A DNA stretch of 64,000 nt from Wocania_A spongiicola. GTDB taxonomy: Bacteria > Bacteroidota > Bacteroidia > Flavobacteriales > Flavobacteriaceae. Location of the stretch: positions 186,001-250,000 of the forward strand of contig NZ_JAMFLZ010000003.1 of the NCBI RefSeq assembly GCF_023502325.1, in the 5' to 3' direction. This document shows positions 25,692-35,339 of the stretch, piece by piece; within the stretch, counting starts at the first letter, position 1, and each line of letters begins with the position of its first letter. The notes under the pieces are model-generated. The model saw only the letters and a program-made list of their open reading frames with translations, had not been told where the DNA came from and made no database searches. The position numbers and the translations under genes are program-made.

Positions 25692-26642
25692 ATGAAAAAA
25701 TTAATATTAAAAATCATTCTATACGCCTTTTTAATACTGTTAGTGTTAGAAGTTGTAATACGTGTTTTTCATTTAACTAAAGACTATCCTTCACGTTATG
25801 TCGATGAATTTAATGTAGAAAAATGGGTGCCTAATCAGGCAGGGAAATCAGTAACAGGAATAAGGAGACAAAACTTTTCTGAATATAAAATTAATAACTC
25901 AGGATATAATTCCTACAGAGAGTTTACACCATCTTATAGTAAAGTAGAGCTAGCTTTAGTAGGTGACTCTTTTATTGAAGGGTTTCATCAGCATTATTAT
26001 AATTCTATTGGAAAAAAAATTGAGAATAGATTAAACAATGTAGAAGTTTATGAATTTGGATATGCTGGCTATGATTTTGCAGATCAATTGCACTTAATTC
26101 ACGCCTATAAAGATGTATTTGATAAAATAGACTATGTAATTTTAGGATTAAAATTTGAAAATGATTTAACAAGAGGTGAGTATAATGTAGTTCAAGATAG
26201 GATGCATTTGGAAACACCTTTGTACAATGGCATTCGTAAAGTAAAACTAATAGTGTATGCTCAGAATAATGGGCTTTTTGACCCTGTGTTTGATATTATT
26301 GGTAAATTGGCTTCTCTTTTTAAAAAACAATCAAAGAAAATCGCTAAAGAAAAAACTGAGAAGGATATTAAAAAAGTACATTTGGAATATATAGAAAATT
26401 TTAAATCTTTAATAGAAAAATACGACTATGATAAAAAGCGATTTACCCTTCTTTTAGACTCAAATATTACACCCCAAATATTTTTGGAGTATTTAAATAA
26501 AAATAATTATAGATATATAGATTTTTATGAAGTTCTAAATAAATCTCAAACACCAACTACTTTAATTTATGATAGGCATTGGAATAATCATGGTAGAAGC
26601 TTAATTGCTAATCATATAGCTAAAGAATTAGAAACGTTATAA
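25692..26642 (+). CDS. SGNH/AlgX-like O-acyltransferase partner of MBOAT copy 1
   Basis: 316 residues with an N-terminal membrane anchor (ILKIILYAFLILLVLEVVI) and a periplasmic domain. The block I motif LVGDSFIEG supplies nucleophile Ser93. The C-terminal DRHWNNHG supplies Asp294 and His296, as in AlgJ/AlgX-type enzymes. It would accept the acyl group from the MBOAT C-terminal Tyr and place it on a polysaccharide hydroxyl. The acyl group and polymer are unknown. The gene follows its MBOAT by 11 bp and ends overlapping, tail to tail, with the first transferase of the minus-strand locus, leaving no room for a terminator. Confidence 0.8.
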   Translation: MKKLILKIILYAFLILLVLEVVIRVFHLTKDYPSRYVDEFNVEKWVPNQAGKSVTGIRRQNFSEYKINNSGYNSYREFTPSYSKVELALVGDSFIEGFHQHYYNSIGKKIENRLNNVEVYEFGYAGYDFADQLHLIHAYKDVFDKIDYVILGLKFENDLTRGEYNVVQDRMHLETPLYNGIRKVKLIVYAQNNGLFDPVFDIIGKLASLFKKQSKKIAKEKTEKDIKKVHLEYIENFKSLIEKYDYDKKRFTLLLDSNITPQIFLEYLNKNNYRYIDFYEVLNKSQTPTTLIYDRHWNNHGRSLIANHIAKELETL

Positions 26643-27686
26643 GCCATTACATCTGTACAAAGGGAAAAAGCTTGAGTCACAATCTGAAGTTGCATATTGT
26701 TCTACTAAGCTATCATAAGCATCATTATTTACTATGTGCTTCCATATTTTAAATGGTTTATAATCTTTTGAGAATGATGATTTAAATTTAAATAGACCAT
26801 CGTCAGTATTTCCTAAACCTCCTCCAAGATTAAAATAAGTTTTGTTTTTTAATGTGGCTTTAATTCTCATTTCGTCTATCAATAATCGAATAGGGGATAA
26901 GTATAAGTATTCAGCTTTTGTACCAGACAGATGATATTGTACAATGTCATTGGTTTTTACCATTAATGCAGCGGATATAATTTCCCCAGTTTCTTTAAAA
27001 ACAGCTAGCACTATATCTGTTTTATAATCTTCTCCATTAATGAACTTCAAAAAATATTCTTTGGAAAAATAATAATTTTCCTTAGCATTTACACGATTCA
27101 TGTTTTCATAATATAAGTCAACAAAATCATCTATACTTGAAGCTGAATTACTTATTATTATATCACATAATTTTCGACATTTGTTTATATACCGTTTTGT
27201 GGTTCTGGAGTAAAGCTCACGTTGCTTTTTTAAATCAATAGTGAGGTCTATATTAACAACTTTCCACAATCTTTTTATTTCACCAATATGATTGAGCACA
27301 ATATCTTGATTTGCTATATATGGATTTAATCTTGAAAAAACCGATATTATTTTTTCTTTGATGAAGTAATTATTTAATGCTTCAGAAAAAGCATCATTTT
27401 TAAAATTTTTATCTATATTTTTTTGTAATGGTCCAGAATAGCCATAAACAGATGTTGCATCATAAAAACCTGAATCACTTATTTTTCTTATTATTAAAGG
27501 AAAACAAATTACTTTATTTTCTTCTTCATATTTTAATAGTATAGCTTTTTCATTCTTAGACTTTGATAAATGATGATAATCATAAGTGTGATAAAAATCA
27601 TAATGACCAATACCTTCAAGCGTATTTTGCCATTCATTTTTTTTATCTATGACTTTAAGATTTGCTATTAATTTGTTATTATTCAC
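26637..27686 (-). CDS. FemAB-like / Acetyltransf_6 transferase
   Basis: 349 residues, cytosolic. The segment YGYSGPL near residue 82 and the NLGGGLGNTDDGLFKFKSSF stretch near residue 285 mark the Fem-type double-GNAT fold. FemAB enzymes add amino acids from aminoacyl-tRNA to peptidoglycan stems; CelD/BcsL relatives acylate polysaccharides, so the donor is uncertain. The C-terminus FFPLYRCNGL matches that of the fused domain at 28885-31551 (FFPLYRFNNR), so the two are close paralogues. It is the last gene of the long minus-strand block. Confidence 0.72.
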   Translation of the reverse strand: MNNNKLIANLKVIDKKNEWQNTLEGIGHYDFYHTYDYHHLSKSKNEKAILLKYEEENKVICFPLIIRKISDSGFYDATSVYGYSGPLQKNIDKNFKNDAFSEALNNYFIKEKIISVFSRLNPYIANQDIVLNHIGEIKRLWKVVNIDLTIDLKKQRELYSRTTKRYINKCRKLCDIIISNSASSIDDFVDLYYENMNRVNAKENYYFSKEYFLKFINGEDYKTDIVLAVFKETGEIISAALMVKTNDIVQYHLSGTKAEYLYLSPIRLLIDEMRIKATLKNKTYFNLGGGLGNTDDGLFKFKSSFSKDYKPFKIWKHIVNNDAYDSLVEQYATSDCDSSFFPLYRCNGL

Positions 27687-27709
27687 TATTCTATAAAATT
27701 ATCTCTTTG

Positions 27710-28855
27710 CTAATCAAAAATGATTTTTTGTTTATTAGATTGCCCTATGATTAAATATGATTTTTCTTGTTTTGATAATTCAAATACCTCTACATTTATG
27801 ACATTTTCCATGTTAGAATATAAAAAATCAAAAACTGGCTTTCTTAAAAATGAATGACTCTTTAAGTTGTAATCAATTTTACTTAAACTTTTATAATCTG
27901 CTATTTCTTCAATAGAATGCACATTATAGCTTGGGTGGAATGGGATACTTTTTTTTCGTTTAGTTTTCCATTTTTTATAACGCACATATGCTAGTTTGTA
28001 AACACTTTCCTTTAAATTCACTTTTATATATTCAACGGTAGCCTTTATTTTCGCAATAATTGATTTTTTTGGATAAATAATTTGATATTCAAAATTATAA
28101 ATATTGTTAGACCATTCTCGCTTATAACTCAAATCACCCATACCAAATTCATATGTGTTATGGCTATTCTCTATACACCACTCTAATTTTTTGTAAATTT
28201 CAATGCTACCCATGCTGAATTTTGCAAAATCAATATCATAAGACGATACAGAGCTAAACATCTTTCCATTAAAATGATTACTTATTGATACACAAATAGG
28301 CTCTTCCTCATTTTTTATTACAAAGAGAGATGCTTTTTTATCATTGATTAAATCAAAGAATATTTTTTGATAGTGTTCCCAGTTTAATAAGTTTTGGCTA
28401 ATATCATTTCTTTCTTTAAATCTATTAATTATCATTTTTTTTAAAGTATCCATAAAAAAGTGATAGTCTTTTTCAGAAATCTCGCCAAAATAGAAATGAT
28501 AACTTATAGGGAAACTTAGTTCTAATCTTTTAATTCGTTTTCGTATAGATTTTGCATTCTTTTTAAAACGATACTTTAAGTATTCATCAATTGATTTAAA
28601 TTCATCTAAAAGAATAGCATAACCTTTAAAAAATTGAGTTATTTTTTTTACATTAAATAGGTCATTGTTTACTCTTGGGTTGATATATTGAGGAACAAAC
28701 ATAACCGAATTAACAAGACTTAAGTTTTTAACTTCTTGATAATTTGAGTTTCTCCAAATCTTTTCTTCCTGAGTATAAAATACCTCTGAAAAAGAATCGG
28801 GAATTCTACATTTTTCATAATATTCAAAAAAAAAGTCACTATGCTTTTTATTCAT
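27710..28855 (-). CDS. Acetyltransf_6 (CelD/BcsL-type) transferase with C-terminal add-on
   Basis: 381 residues. The core runs from about residue 90 (FKKNAKSIRKRIKRLELSF) to 265. It includes ASLFVIKNEEEPICVSI, YDIDFAKFSMG and the GMGDLSYKREW segment that closes the second GNAT-like half. The last 70 residues (from SFLRKPVFDFLYSNMENV) are an extra module also found on most members of the array at 42714-48663. It therefore belongs to that family although it lies 14 kb away, next to the FAD fusion. Its closest relative by motif is 42714-43856. Predicted role: transfer of an acyl or aminoacyl group to a cytoplasmic glycan precursor. Confidence 0.7.
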   Translation of the reverse strand: MNKKHSDFFFEYYEKCRIPDSFSEVFYTQEEKIWRNSNYQEVKNLSLVNSVMFVPQYINPRVNNDLFNVKKITQFFKGYAILLDEFKSIDEYLKYRFKKNAKSIRKRIKRLELSFPISYHFYFGEISEKDYHFFMDTLKKMIINRFKERNDISQNLLNWEHYQKIFFDLINDKKASLFVIKNEEEPICVSISNHFNGKMFSSVSSYDIDFAKFSMGSIEIYKKLEWCIENSHNTYEFGMGDLSYKREWSNNIYNFEYQIIYPKKSIIAKIKATVEYIKVNLKESVYKLAYVRYKKWKTKRKKSIPFHPSYNVHSIEEIADYKSLSKIDYNLKSHSFLRKPVFDFLYSNMENVINVEVFELSKQEKSYLIIGQSNKQKIIFD

Positions 28856-28884
28856 TTGGAGATAGTAATTTATCAGAATTTGTC

Positions 28885-31551
28885 TTACCTGTTGTTAAAT
28901 CTATATAAAGGAAAAAAATAATTTTTCAGCTCTTCTTTATGTATTTGAGCATAATCATCAATATGTTCTCCACATAACCTTTCATATACTTCATAATTAA
29001 TTATTTTTCTGCCAGTATAAAACACAACGTCTTCATTTTTTGGAAAAAGAGCTTTCTTACTTTTATATAAACCATCCTTATCTTTCAATCCTCCCCCCAA
29101 AACATAATATTTTAAATTACTTTTAACAGCCCATTTTATAATTTCAACCCTTAAAAAATCATTGGGTCTATAACTGTAATAATTTGCATCGGTTCCTCCA
29201 AGAAAAGCAAATATTGTTTTGTCATTCTTTATTATTAGCTCAGTTGAAATAGGAATATTATCTAAGTAAGCAAATGCAATTGAAAACTCATTTAAATTAT
29301 TTAATATTAAACTTTTAAAATAATTCAGTGAAAAGAAATATATAGCTTTGGCATTAAGCCTTTTCATTGTTTCCGTATAAATGTCAAAGAAAATTTGAAT
29401 AGTATTTTCATTAATGTCATGAGTGTCAAAAATTTTAACCTCTAAATTATATGAAACGGCTTTGCGGTAATTATTCCGTACTTTAGGTAAGAATGATAGC
29501 CAATGTAAATCAAAATCTGATACTAGCGTTCCTTTTACGTTATTAAGGGTATTTATTAACAATCCATTATACCCAGAATAGTTTCCATTAAGGCTAAATC
29601 TTATAAATTCTGTAATAACATTATTTTCTTTATACCAATTATCAACCGCTTTCCAAAATTCTTTTAAACATTCTTCATTAACATCACCGTTATACAGAGG
29701 TCCGCTATATCCATATGGGGTGATCGCGTCAAAATGCTTAGTTTTTTCACCATTAACCTCAACCTGTCTTAAAATGATTGGCATTAATATCTTACTTGAA
29801 CCATTAACTTTAAATAAAAAGTATTTTAGGACATTTGTCTCATTTTCAAAATATTTTAAATGATCGTAGGCATAGTAGATATTATTGTTCCAGTTTTCTA
29901 TTAATAATTTTCTATATCTTTTAATGTAAGCATCGCTATTCAAGCTATGAATTTCCAATTCATAGCTTTTTGGAGTGTAATTATCGTTACGATAAAGATC
30001 ATCAAACAGAATCTTTGATAATATTTTAGAAAGCCAAATAATTCTTCCACAGTGTTCAACATGCCATACAGCTCTATTACCTATTACATTACCAGCCAGC
30101 ATAGGCCCCATTATATGGAGGTTTTCATGGGCTTCTAAAGATTTATTTACATGAAATCCAATATTTGACTGATTAGGGGTGCAATAATTTTTTTTAATTA
30201 AATTTTGATAGAGTATTGGTAAATCTTCACTATTTAAATTCTTGCTACCAACACAATTAATAATAACATGAAAAGGCTCTGTATGCGTAGTTTCGTTTTT
30301 TGTACCTGTATCTATGTATTCTAAATTGTAATCGCCATTGCTTGCAAGACTCAAGGTGCTAAAACGACCCGCAATGTGCACAAATCTATTTTGTTTTTCT
30401 AAATCAGTTATAACATTAGAGTAATGTAAACCAGCGCAGCGCTGTCTTTTTCCAATTTGATTTCCATATTGGCAAGCAAATATTTCAAGCTCCTTAGGAT
30501 TAAGATCTTCTAGTAAAACGCCAAAATATTTAGAGACTATATCTACAGTCGATGCTGCTCCTAAATTAATTTCATCAGCCCTATCAAGGTCTTTAAAAGT
30601 AGCATGAGCAATTGATTTTGCTGTTACATTTTTTTCTTTCTTTAGCTCATTTAAATAGTTTGGAATAAACTTTTTTTGCCTTTCTTCATCAATTATTGCA
30701 TCAGGAATAGTTCCTTGTGTAGAGAGAAATGTGAAATTGGTATTTTTGTATTCCTCATTTGAGAAGTCATTAATTTTGTAAATTAACTCTAGCGCACTAG
30801 CATTAGCTCCAACTATAAGAATATTTGTGGCCTTTTTGGTATCCCTACTTTTTATAAAATTATTAATTTTGTTTAAAACAATCCCTAATTCTGGCTTATA
30901 GGGATTATTAACAAACATTAGGTTTTTCTCTTGGATTATGTCTTTGTTTTTCCATAAATAGTTTATGGGTAAAGAGCCTACAGATAAAACTACTTTTTTA
31001 GAAACAATCTCATAGTTATTCTGTAGCGATATTTTATATGTGTTTTCATTTTTTTCAATATCGGTTACTTCTCCTGAAATAAAATTAACATTGATGTACC
31101 CTTTTTCAGATAGTTCTTTAATTTTATTATTAACTCTTAAATTAATATAACAACCAAAAAAGCGTCTTGGAATAAAAAGTTCCTTCCATCTGTTATTTTG
31201 AATATCATCTTTATTATCTTGAATCCATTTTTTTGACAAAATGCCTCCTTCTTTTTCAAACTCTTCTAAAAGCCATGTTTTGTTTTTGTTAAGCCATTTA
31301 ATAAATAAGCTAAGTTCTGGTTCAATTAAAAAGTTTCTTAAAGATGTTATTAGAAGGGTTGAAAATCCAGACCTTGAGCCATATGGGATGCCTATGTTAA
31401 ACTCAGAATATTTTTCGATTATGCTTATAGATATTTTATCATTTATACTGGCTCTAGTATTGATAAGATCTAAAAAATTTATAATACTGAAAGAGGTTGA
31501 AATTCCAGAACCAATAAATGTAATATCTGATGTTGTATCGTATGTATTCAC
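28885..31551 (-). CDS. FAD/NAD(P)-binding protein fused to a FemAB-like transferase
   Basis: 888 residues in two parts. Residues 1 to about 540 form a FAD/NAD(P)-binding protein of the YdhS-like type: ITFIGSGISTSFSIINFL for the first dinucleotide site, GIPYGS after it, and ILIVGANASALELI for a second Rossmann site near residue 235. Residues from about 550 onward are a FemAB-like domain with YGYSGPLY and VLGGGLKDKDGLYKSKKALF (near 820), homologous to the whole protein at 26637-27686. The fusion suggests that an oxidised or reduced substrate, perhaps an amino acid or sugar, is then transferred. The reading frame is continuous. I know of no characterised protein with this architecture. Confidence 0.75.
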   Translation of the reverse strand: MNTYDTTSDITFIGSGISTSFSIINFLDLINTRASINDKISISIIEKYSEFNIGIPYGSRSGFSTLLITSLRNFLIEPELSLFIKWLNKNKTWLLEEFEKEGGILSKKWIQDNKDDIQNNRWKELFIPRRFFGCYINLRVNNKIKELSEKGYINVNFISGEVTDIEKNENTYKISLQNNYEIVSKKVVLSVGSLPINYLWKNKDIIQEKNLMFVNNPYKPELGIVLNKINNFIKSRDTKKATNILIVGANASALELIYKINDFSNEEYKNTNFTFLSTQGTIPDAIIDEERQKKFIPNYLNELKKEKNVTAKSIAHATFKDLDRADEINLGAASTVDIVSKYFGVLLEDLNPKELEIFACQYGNQIGKRQRCAGLHYSNVITDLEKQNRFVHIAGRFSTLSLASNGDYNLEYIDTGTKNETTHTEPFHVIINCVGSKNLNSEDLPILYQNLIKKNYCTPNQSNIGFHVNKSLEAHENLHIMGPMLAGNVIGNRAVWHVEHCGRIIWLSKILSKILFDDLYRNDNYTPKSYELEIHSLNSDAYIKRYRKLLIENWNNNIYYAYDHLKYFENETNVLKYFLFKVNGSSKILMPIILRQVEVNGEKTKHFDAITPYGYSGPLYNGDVNEECLKEFWKAVDNWYKENNVITEFIRFSLNGNYSGYNGLLINTLNNVKGTLVSDFDLHWLSFLPKVRNNYRKAVSYNLEVKIFDTHDINENTIQIFFDIYTETMKRLNAKAIYFFSLNYFKSLILNNLNEFSIAFAYLDNIPISTELIIKNDKTIFAFLGGTDANYYSYRPNDFLRVEIIKWAVKSNLKYYVLGGGLKDKDGLYKSKKALFPKNEDVVFYTGRKIINYEVYERLCGEHIDDYAQIHKEELKNYFFPLYRFNNR

Positions 31552-31553
31552 TT

Positions 31554-32198
31554 TTAATTTGGTTTTTTTGTTTTAATTATTACGCCAGGGTTTCCTACAA
31601 GTGTTGAATAATCTGGAACATCTTTTAAAACAATTGTTCCAGCTCCAATGGTGCACCATTTGCCAATCTTTACTTTTGGGATAACTACAGCCCCTACACC
31701 TACATGAGATCCTTCTCCAACTTCTACATGCCCACATAAAGCTGCTTTAGGAGAGATATGTGCGAAATCTCCAATTACATTATCATGATCAACACTAGCT
31801 CCTGTATTTATAATAACATGCTTCCCTATAGTGGAGTTAGGTTGAATAATTGCACCTGCAAATACAACAGTTCCTTCCCCAATTTTAGAGGTGTCAGATA
31901 TTATTGCTGAATGATGAACGGCTTTCTCATAATCACATTTTAAGAATTCAGCTATTTCTGCTCTTTCAGAATTTATTCCAACAGCTATTATAACAGGATC
32001 TCCAGAGTGAGGAAAGTTAGCTAGACTTTTTCTGGCACCGATAGAAACATTTTTAGAAGCATGATGCACGCCTTCAGGTTTATCATCAAAGGTTTCAGTT
32101 ACTAAATAATTGTTTTTTTCCAAAACCTCTTTTATAACTTGAGAATGACCTCCAGCTCCATAAATTCTCACCTTCTTTTTATTAATAGGCTCTTTCAT
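31554..32198 (-). CDS. PglD/NeuD-like sugar O- or N-acetyltransferase, copy 1
   Basis: 214 residues. An N-terminal PglD Rossmann-like domain opens with VRIYGAGGHSQVIKEVLE. From about residue 85 there is a left-handed beta-helix of hexapeptide repeats (for example GKHVIINTGASVDHDN and GHVEVGEGSHVGVGAVV). The His in SVDHD matches the catalytic base of PglD, which acetylates the 4-amino group of UDP-linked 2,4-diamino sugars. A related enzyme, NeuD, O-acetylates sialic acids. It sits 2 bp upstream of the FAD fusion start and 29 bp after a PglC-type transferase, a typical pairing. Confidence 0.85.
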   Translation of the reverse strand: MKEPINKKKVRIYGAGGHSQVIKEVLEKNNYLVTETFDDKPEGVHHASKNVSIGARKSLANFPHSGDPVIIAVGINSERAEIAEFLKCDYEKAVHHSAIISDTSKIGEGTVVFAGAIIQPNSTIGKHVIINTGASVDHDNVIGDFAHISPKAALCGHVEVGEGSHVGVGAVVIPKVKIGKWCTIGAGTIVLKDVPDYSTLVGNPGVIIKTKKPN

Positions 32199-32227
32199 TA
32201 TATATATTCTACTTTTTTATTAATTAT

Positions 32228-32836
32228 TTACGGATTATTACCTTTCCATGCCGGCATAGTCATATTTTCGTTTGTGTTAACACCATCTTTTTTAATAACT
32301 TTTAGCATCGTAAGAAATAAAATTTTCACATCTAACCCAAAGCTTAAATTTTTAACATACCATACATCATATTCAAACTTTTGGTCCCAACTTATTGCAT
32401 TCCTACCCTTAATTTGTGCCCACCCTGTAATACCTGGTCTTACATTGTGCCTTGTTTTTTGAACATTGTTATATAATGGTAAATACTCAACTAATAAAGG
32501 TCTAGGACCAATTAAACTCATATCGCCTTTTAAAACGTTAACTAGTTGTAAAATTTCATCTAACGAATATTTTCTAATAAAAGCTCCTGTTTTAGTGACA
32601 CGATTTAAACTGTGCTCTTCTTTTTTTAAACTTGGCTTTAAATCTGTCATTGTTTTAAACTTTATAATTTTAAAAAGTTTACCATACTTTCCTGGTCTTA
32701 ATTGTAAAAAAAAAGGTTTACCATTATTGGTAAAAATTAATACTACTATGATTATTGCAATTATTGGTGATAGTATTATTAAACCAATTAGAGAAATAAA
32801 AAAATCTAATATGTTTTTAAAAAATAATGTATACAT
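32228..32836 (-). CDS. PglC-type phosphoglycosyl transferase, copy 1
   Basis: 202 residues: the small monotopic PGT family. A hydrophobic re-entrant helix (FFISLIGLIILSPIIAIIIV) is followed by the catalytic SLDEILQL, GDMSLIGPRPLL and RPGITGWAQIKGRN segments. PglC enzymes move a sugar phosphate from UDP-sugar to undecaprenyl phosphate, starting a lipid-linked glycan. The normally conserved SLDExPQL Pro is Leu here (SLDEILQL), while the catalytic Asp-Glu pair is kept. A second copy lies at 39366-39971. PglD-like genes on both sides suggest an acetylated di-amino sugar as the first residue. Confidence 0.87.
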   Translation of the reverse strand: MYTLFFKNILDFFISLIGLIILSPIIAIIIVVLIFTNNGKPFFLQLRPGKYGKLFKIIKFKTMTDLKPSLKKEEHSLNRVTKTGAFIRKYSLDEILQLVNVLKGDMSLIGPRPLLVEYLPLYNNVQKTRHNVRPGITGWAQIKGRNAISWDQKFEYDVWYVKNLSFGLDVKILFLTMLKVIKKDGVNTNENMTMPAWKGNNP

Positions 32837-32848
32837 AAAATCGTTTTA

Positions 32849-33517
32849 TTATTTAGCTAAATATGATTCTCCTTTTTGTCTTCCTTTTATATCCTTAGCT
32901 GGTGAGCCAAATGCAATTAAATTATTACCAATATCTTCTAATACTAATGCGCCAGCTCCAATAACTGAATGTTTTCCAATTTTAATACTTTGAATAATAG
33001 TAGCTCCTATTGATATCGCTGAAAATTCACCAATATTTACATGTCCTCCTGTAGTGGCATTTGGCGCTAAACTGGAGAACTTTTTCATTATGCTGTCATG
33101 TCCTAAAGAAGATTTTGTATTTAAAATGCAAAATTCTTCTATTAAAGAATCAGAATTTACAATAGCTCCTGCCATTATTACAACTCCTTGTTTTATCTTT
33201 AAGTTATTATATAAAGTTGAATTTGGGTGTATAGCTGGTAAAAACTTAAACTTAGGAGCTAAAGATTTTATTGTATCTCTAAGTTTACTTCTGGACCAAT
33301 TATCACCAATGGCAATTACTCCACCTACTACTCCGTCTTTTATCATTAATTCAGGAATTAAATTTTCCTTTCCTAAAATGGGGTAGCCCATTATTTTTTG
33401 ATTAGCTTCTTTGTACGAATCTATTAGCCCGATTATTTGATATTCATTACGTTTTTCAATAATATCAATGATGACCTTTGCGTGACCAGAAGCTCCAATT
33501 ATTACAATCTTTTTCAC
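32849..33517 (-). CDS. PglD/NeuD-like sugar acetyltransferase, copy 2
   Basis: 222 residues with the same build as the 31554-32198 protein: KIVIIGASGHAKVIIDIIEK at the N-terminus, then a hexapeptide-repeat helix (for example GGHVNIGEFSAISIGATI). The likely catalytic His lies in SSLGHDSIM. The sequence differs clearly from copy 1, so the two probably act on different sugars or positions. It lies between an ACP gene (43 bp upstream) and the PglC-type gene (12 bp downstream). Confidence 0.85.
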   Translation of the reverse strand: MKKIVIIGASGHAKVIIDIIEKRNEYQIIGLIDSYKEANQKIMGYPILGKENLIPELMIKDGVVGGVIAIGDNWSRSKLRDTIKSLAPKFKFLPAIHPNSTLYNNLKIKQGVVIMAGAIVNSDSLIEEFCILNTKSSLGHDSIMKKFSSLAPNATTGGHVNIGEFSAISIGATIIQSIKIGKHSVIGAGALVLEDIGNNLIAFGSPAKDIKGRQKGESYLAK

Positions 33518-33559
33518 TTTTTTTATTTGGGATTTTTGCTTAAATATGAAATGAAGTTA

Positions 33560-33808
33560 CTAATTTATTAATAATTCAGATTCTATAGTGTTTAATAAGT
33601 CTCCAACACTATTCATATTCATTAAATCCATCAACTTAAACTTGATACTAAAAGTTTTTTCGATTTCAGAAATAATCATCATGTGCGTTATTGATTCCCA
33701 GCCATCAACATCATCAGCTGTTGTTTCGTCTTTTAGTTGAAAGTTATTGTGTTCTAGTATACTTGAAAAAGCAGCTGAAACTTTCTCTAAAATTTCTTTT
33801 CTATTCAT
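33560..33808 (-). CDS. Acyl carrier protein of cassette B
   Basis: 82 residues. The phosphopantetheine site is DVDGWESITHMMII, with the Ser in WES in place of the classical DSL. It resembles the stand-alone carrier proteins that partner with DltA-like ligases. It would carry an amino acid or acyl group loaded by the adenylating enzyme 4 bp upstream. About three quarters of its residues match the ACP at 36515-36769 by eye, marking a cassette duplication. A phosphopantetheinyl transferase is not in the window. Confidence 0.88.
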   Translation of the reverse strand: MNRKEILEKVSAAFSSILEHNNFQLKDETTADDVDGWESITHMMIISEIEKTFSIKFKLMDLMNMNSVGDLLNTIESELLIN

Positions 33809-33812
33809 AAAT

Positions 33813-35315
33813 TTAATTTATATTAAAATATTTTTTTAATTCTTTTCTGTCAATTTTACCATTTATACTATGCGGAAATTCTTTAATAAACCGTACATGC
33901 ATAGGAACCATATAGCTAGGCATCTTTGATTTCATATACTCAAATATTTCTTTGGTATCAAAAGTTTCAGATTCAATTGCTAATCCTAATTCGGCATTTC
34001 CAAGGTTGTTATAAATATCTAAAGCTACCATATTAACCTTTTCTTTAGATTTGGTTTTGGCATGGAATTCAATCTCTGATAATTCAACTCTATACCCTCT
34101 TATTTTTACTTGAAAATCACTTCTCCCAACATAAAGAAAATCTCCTTCCTCATCTTTAAGGCATAAATCTCCCGTTTTATAGTATCTTATATTTTTGCCA
34201 TTTTCAGCTCTAACGAAAAAACTTAATTTATTTCTTTCTTCATTCTTCCAATAACCAGGTGTTATTTGAGGTCCGCCTAAACAGAGCTCCCCAGTTTCGC
34301 CAATTGCTACTTCTTCATTATTTTCATTTACTACTAGGTATAAAGTGTCCTTTTGAGGCGTCCCTATAGCTATTATGCCATTATGGGCTTTAGTATGAGT
34401 ATCTTTATTATATGGGTAAAAACCGCTGTAAACGGTAAATTCTGTAGGTCCATAATAATTAAATATTTTACAATTTGGTAAGCAGTCACTCCATTCTTTT
34501 GCGATATCACTGTGTAAGGCCCCTCCACCAAAGCTGCAATATCTAACAGATGTTTCGTTAATTTCTGGAAAGTAGGGGCGTAGATAGTTTATTATAGAAG
34601 GCACCATTGTTAGAACAGTTAATGCTTTTTCTTTAATGAGTTTAAATATATAAAAATACTTAATTGTTCCTTTTGGTATAGTATACATACAGGAACCAGC
34701 TAATAATGGAAACAAATAAGTTACTACAGAGAAATCAAAAGTTAGTTCAAACATTTGAAGACATCTGTCTTTATTATTAAGATTAAATCCAGGCTCTGCA
34801 TCAATTGCGTTTACCAATGCTTGAACATTATTAAATGTAATTGGAACCCCTTTTGGAGTACCTGTAGTACCAGAAGTAAATAAAATATATGCAATATCAT
34901 TTTCAGATCCAGAAAAATTTTTTGGGCTCAAATTTGAATGCTGTTTTTGTAACTCACTTGAGTTAATAACCTCATAATTAGAATAAACGGATTCTTTGGA
35001 AGAATCAATTACATATTTGGTTTTCGTAGATTCGAAAATATGGTGATTTCTATCTAAAGGAGTGTCTGGGTTTACCGGAACATAAGCCTTTCCTTCTAAC
35101 CATAGAGCAATTATACTGGCATATGTTTGTATGTCATCATTTGTTACTAAGCCTACTAACTTTTCTGATGAGTCAATAGAATTTACTATTGCATACCTGA
35201 TTTTTTTTATTTCACTCTCAAAATCGTTATAAGTATAGTATACATTACTAACACAAAGCACATTGTACTCAGTATTATTTTCTATTGATTTTTGTATGTT
35301 TTTTAAAAATTTCAT
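33813..35315 (-). CDS. Amino-acid-type adenylation enzyme (DltA-like) of cassette B
   Basis: 500 residues of the ANL superfamily. Visible motifs are LFTSGTTGTPKG (A3), FELTFDFSV (A4), NYYGPTEFT (A5), YKTGDL (A7), VGRSDFQVKIRGYRVEL (A8) and NGKIDRKEL (A10, with the catalytic Lys). The Asp in TFDFS is the position that binds the alpha-amino group in amino-acid-activating domains and in DltA, so an amino acid substrate is likely. It should activate the substrate as adenylate and load it on the ACP that follows 4 bp downstream. It is stand-alone, not part of an NRPS. Confidence 0.85.
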   Translation of the reverse strand: MKFLKNIQKSIENNTEYNVLCVSNVYYTYNDFESEIKKIRYAIVNSIDSSEKLVGLVTNDDIQTYASIIALWLEGKAYVPVNPDTPLDRNHHIFESTKTKYVIDSSKESVYSNYEVINSSELQKQHSNLSPKNFSGSENDIAYILFTSGTTGTPKGVPITFNNVQALVNAIDAEPGFNLNNKDRCLQMFELTFDFSVVTYLFPLLAGSCMYTIPKGTIKYFYIFKLIKEKALTVLTMVPSIINYLRPYFPEINETSVRYCSFGGGALHSDIAKEWSDCLPNCKIFNYYGPTEFTVYSGFYPYNKDTHTKAHNGIIAIGTPQKDTLYLVVNENNEEVAIGETGELCLGGPQITPGYWKNEERNKLSFFVRAENGKNIRYYKTGDLCLKDEEGDFLYVGRSDFQVKIRGYRVELSEIEFHAKTKSKEKVNMVALDIYNNLGNAELGLAIESETFDTKEIFEYMKSKMPSYMVPMHVRFIKEFPHSINGKIDRKELKKYFNIN

Positions 35316-35339
35316 TAAATATACTACTCTACATTATAA

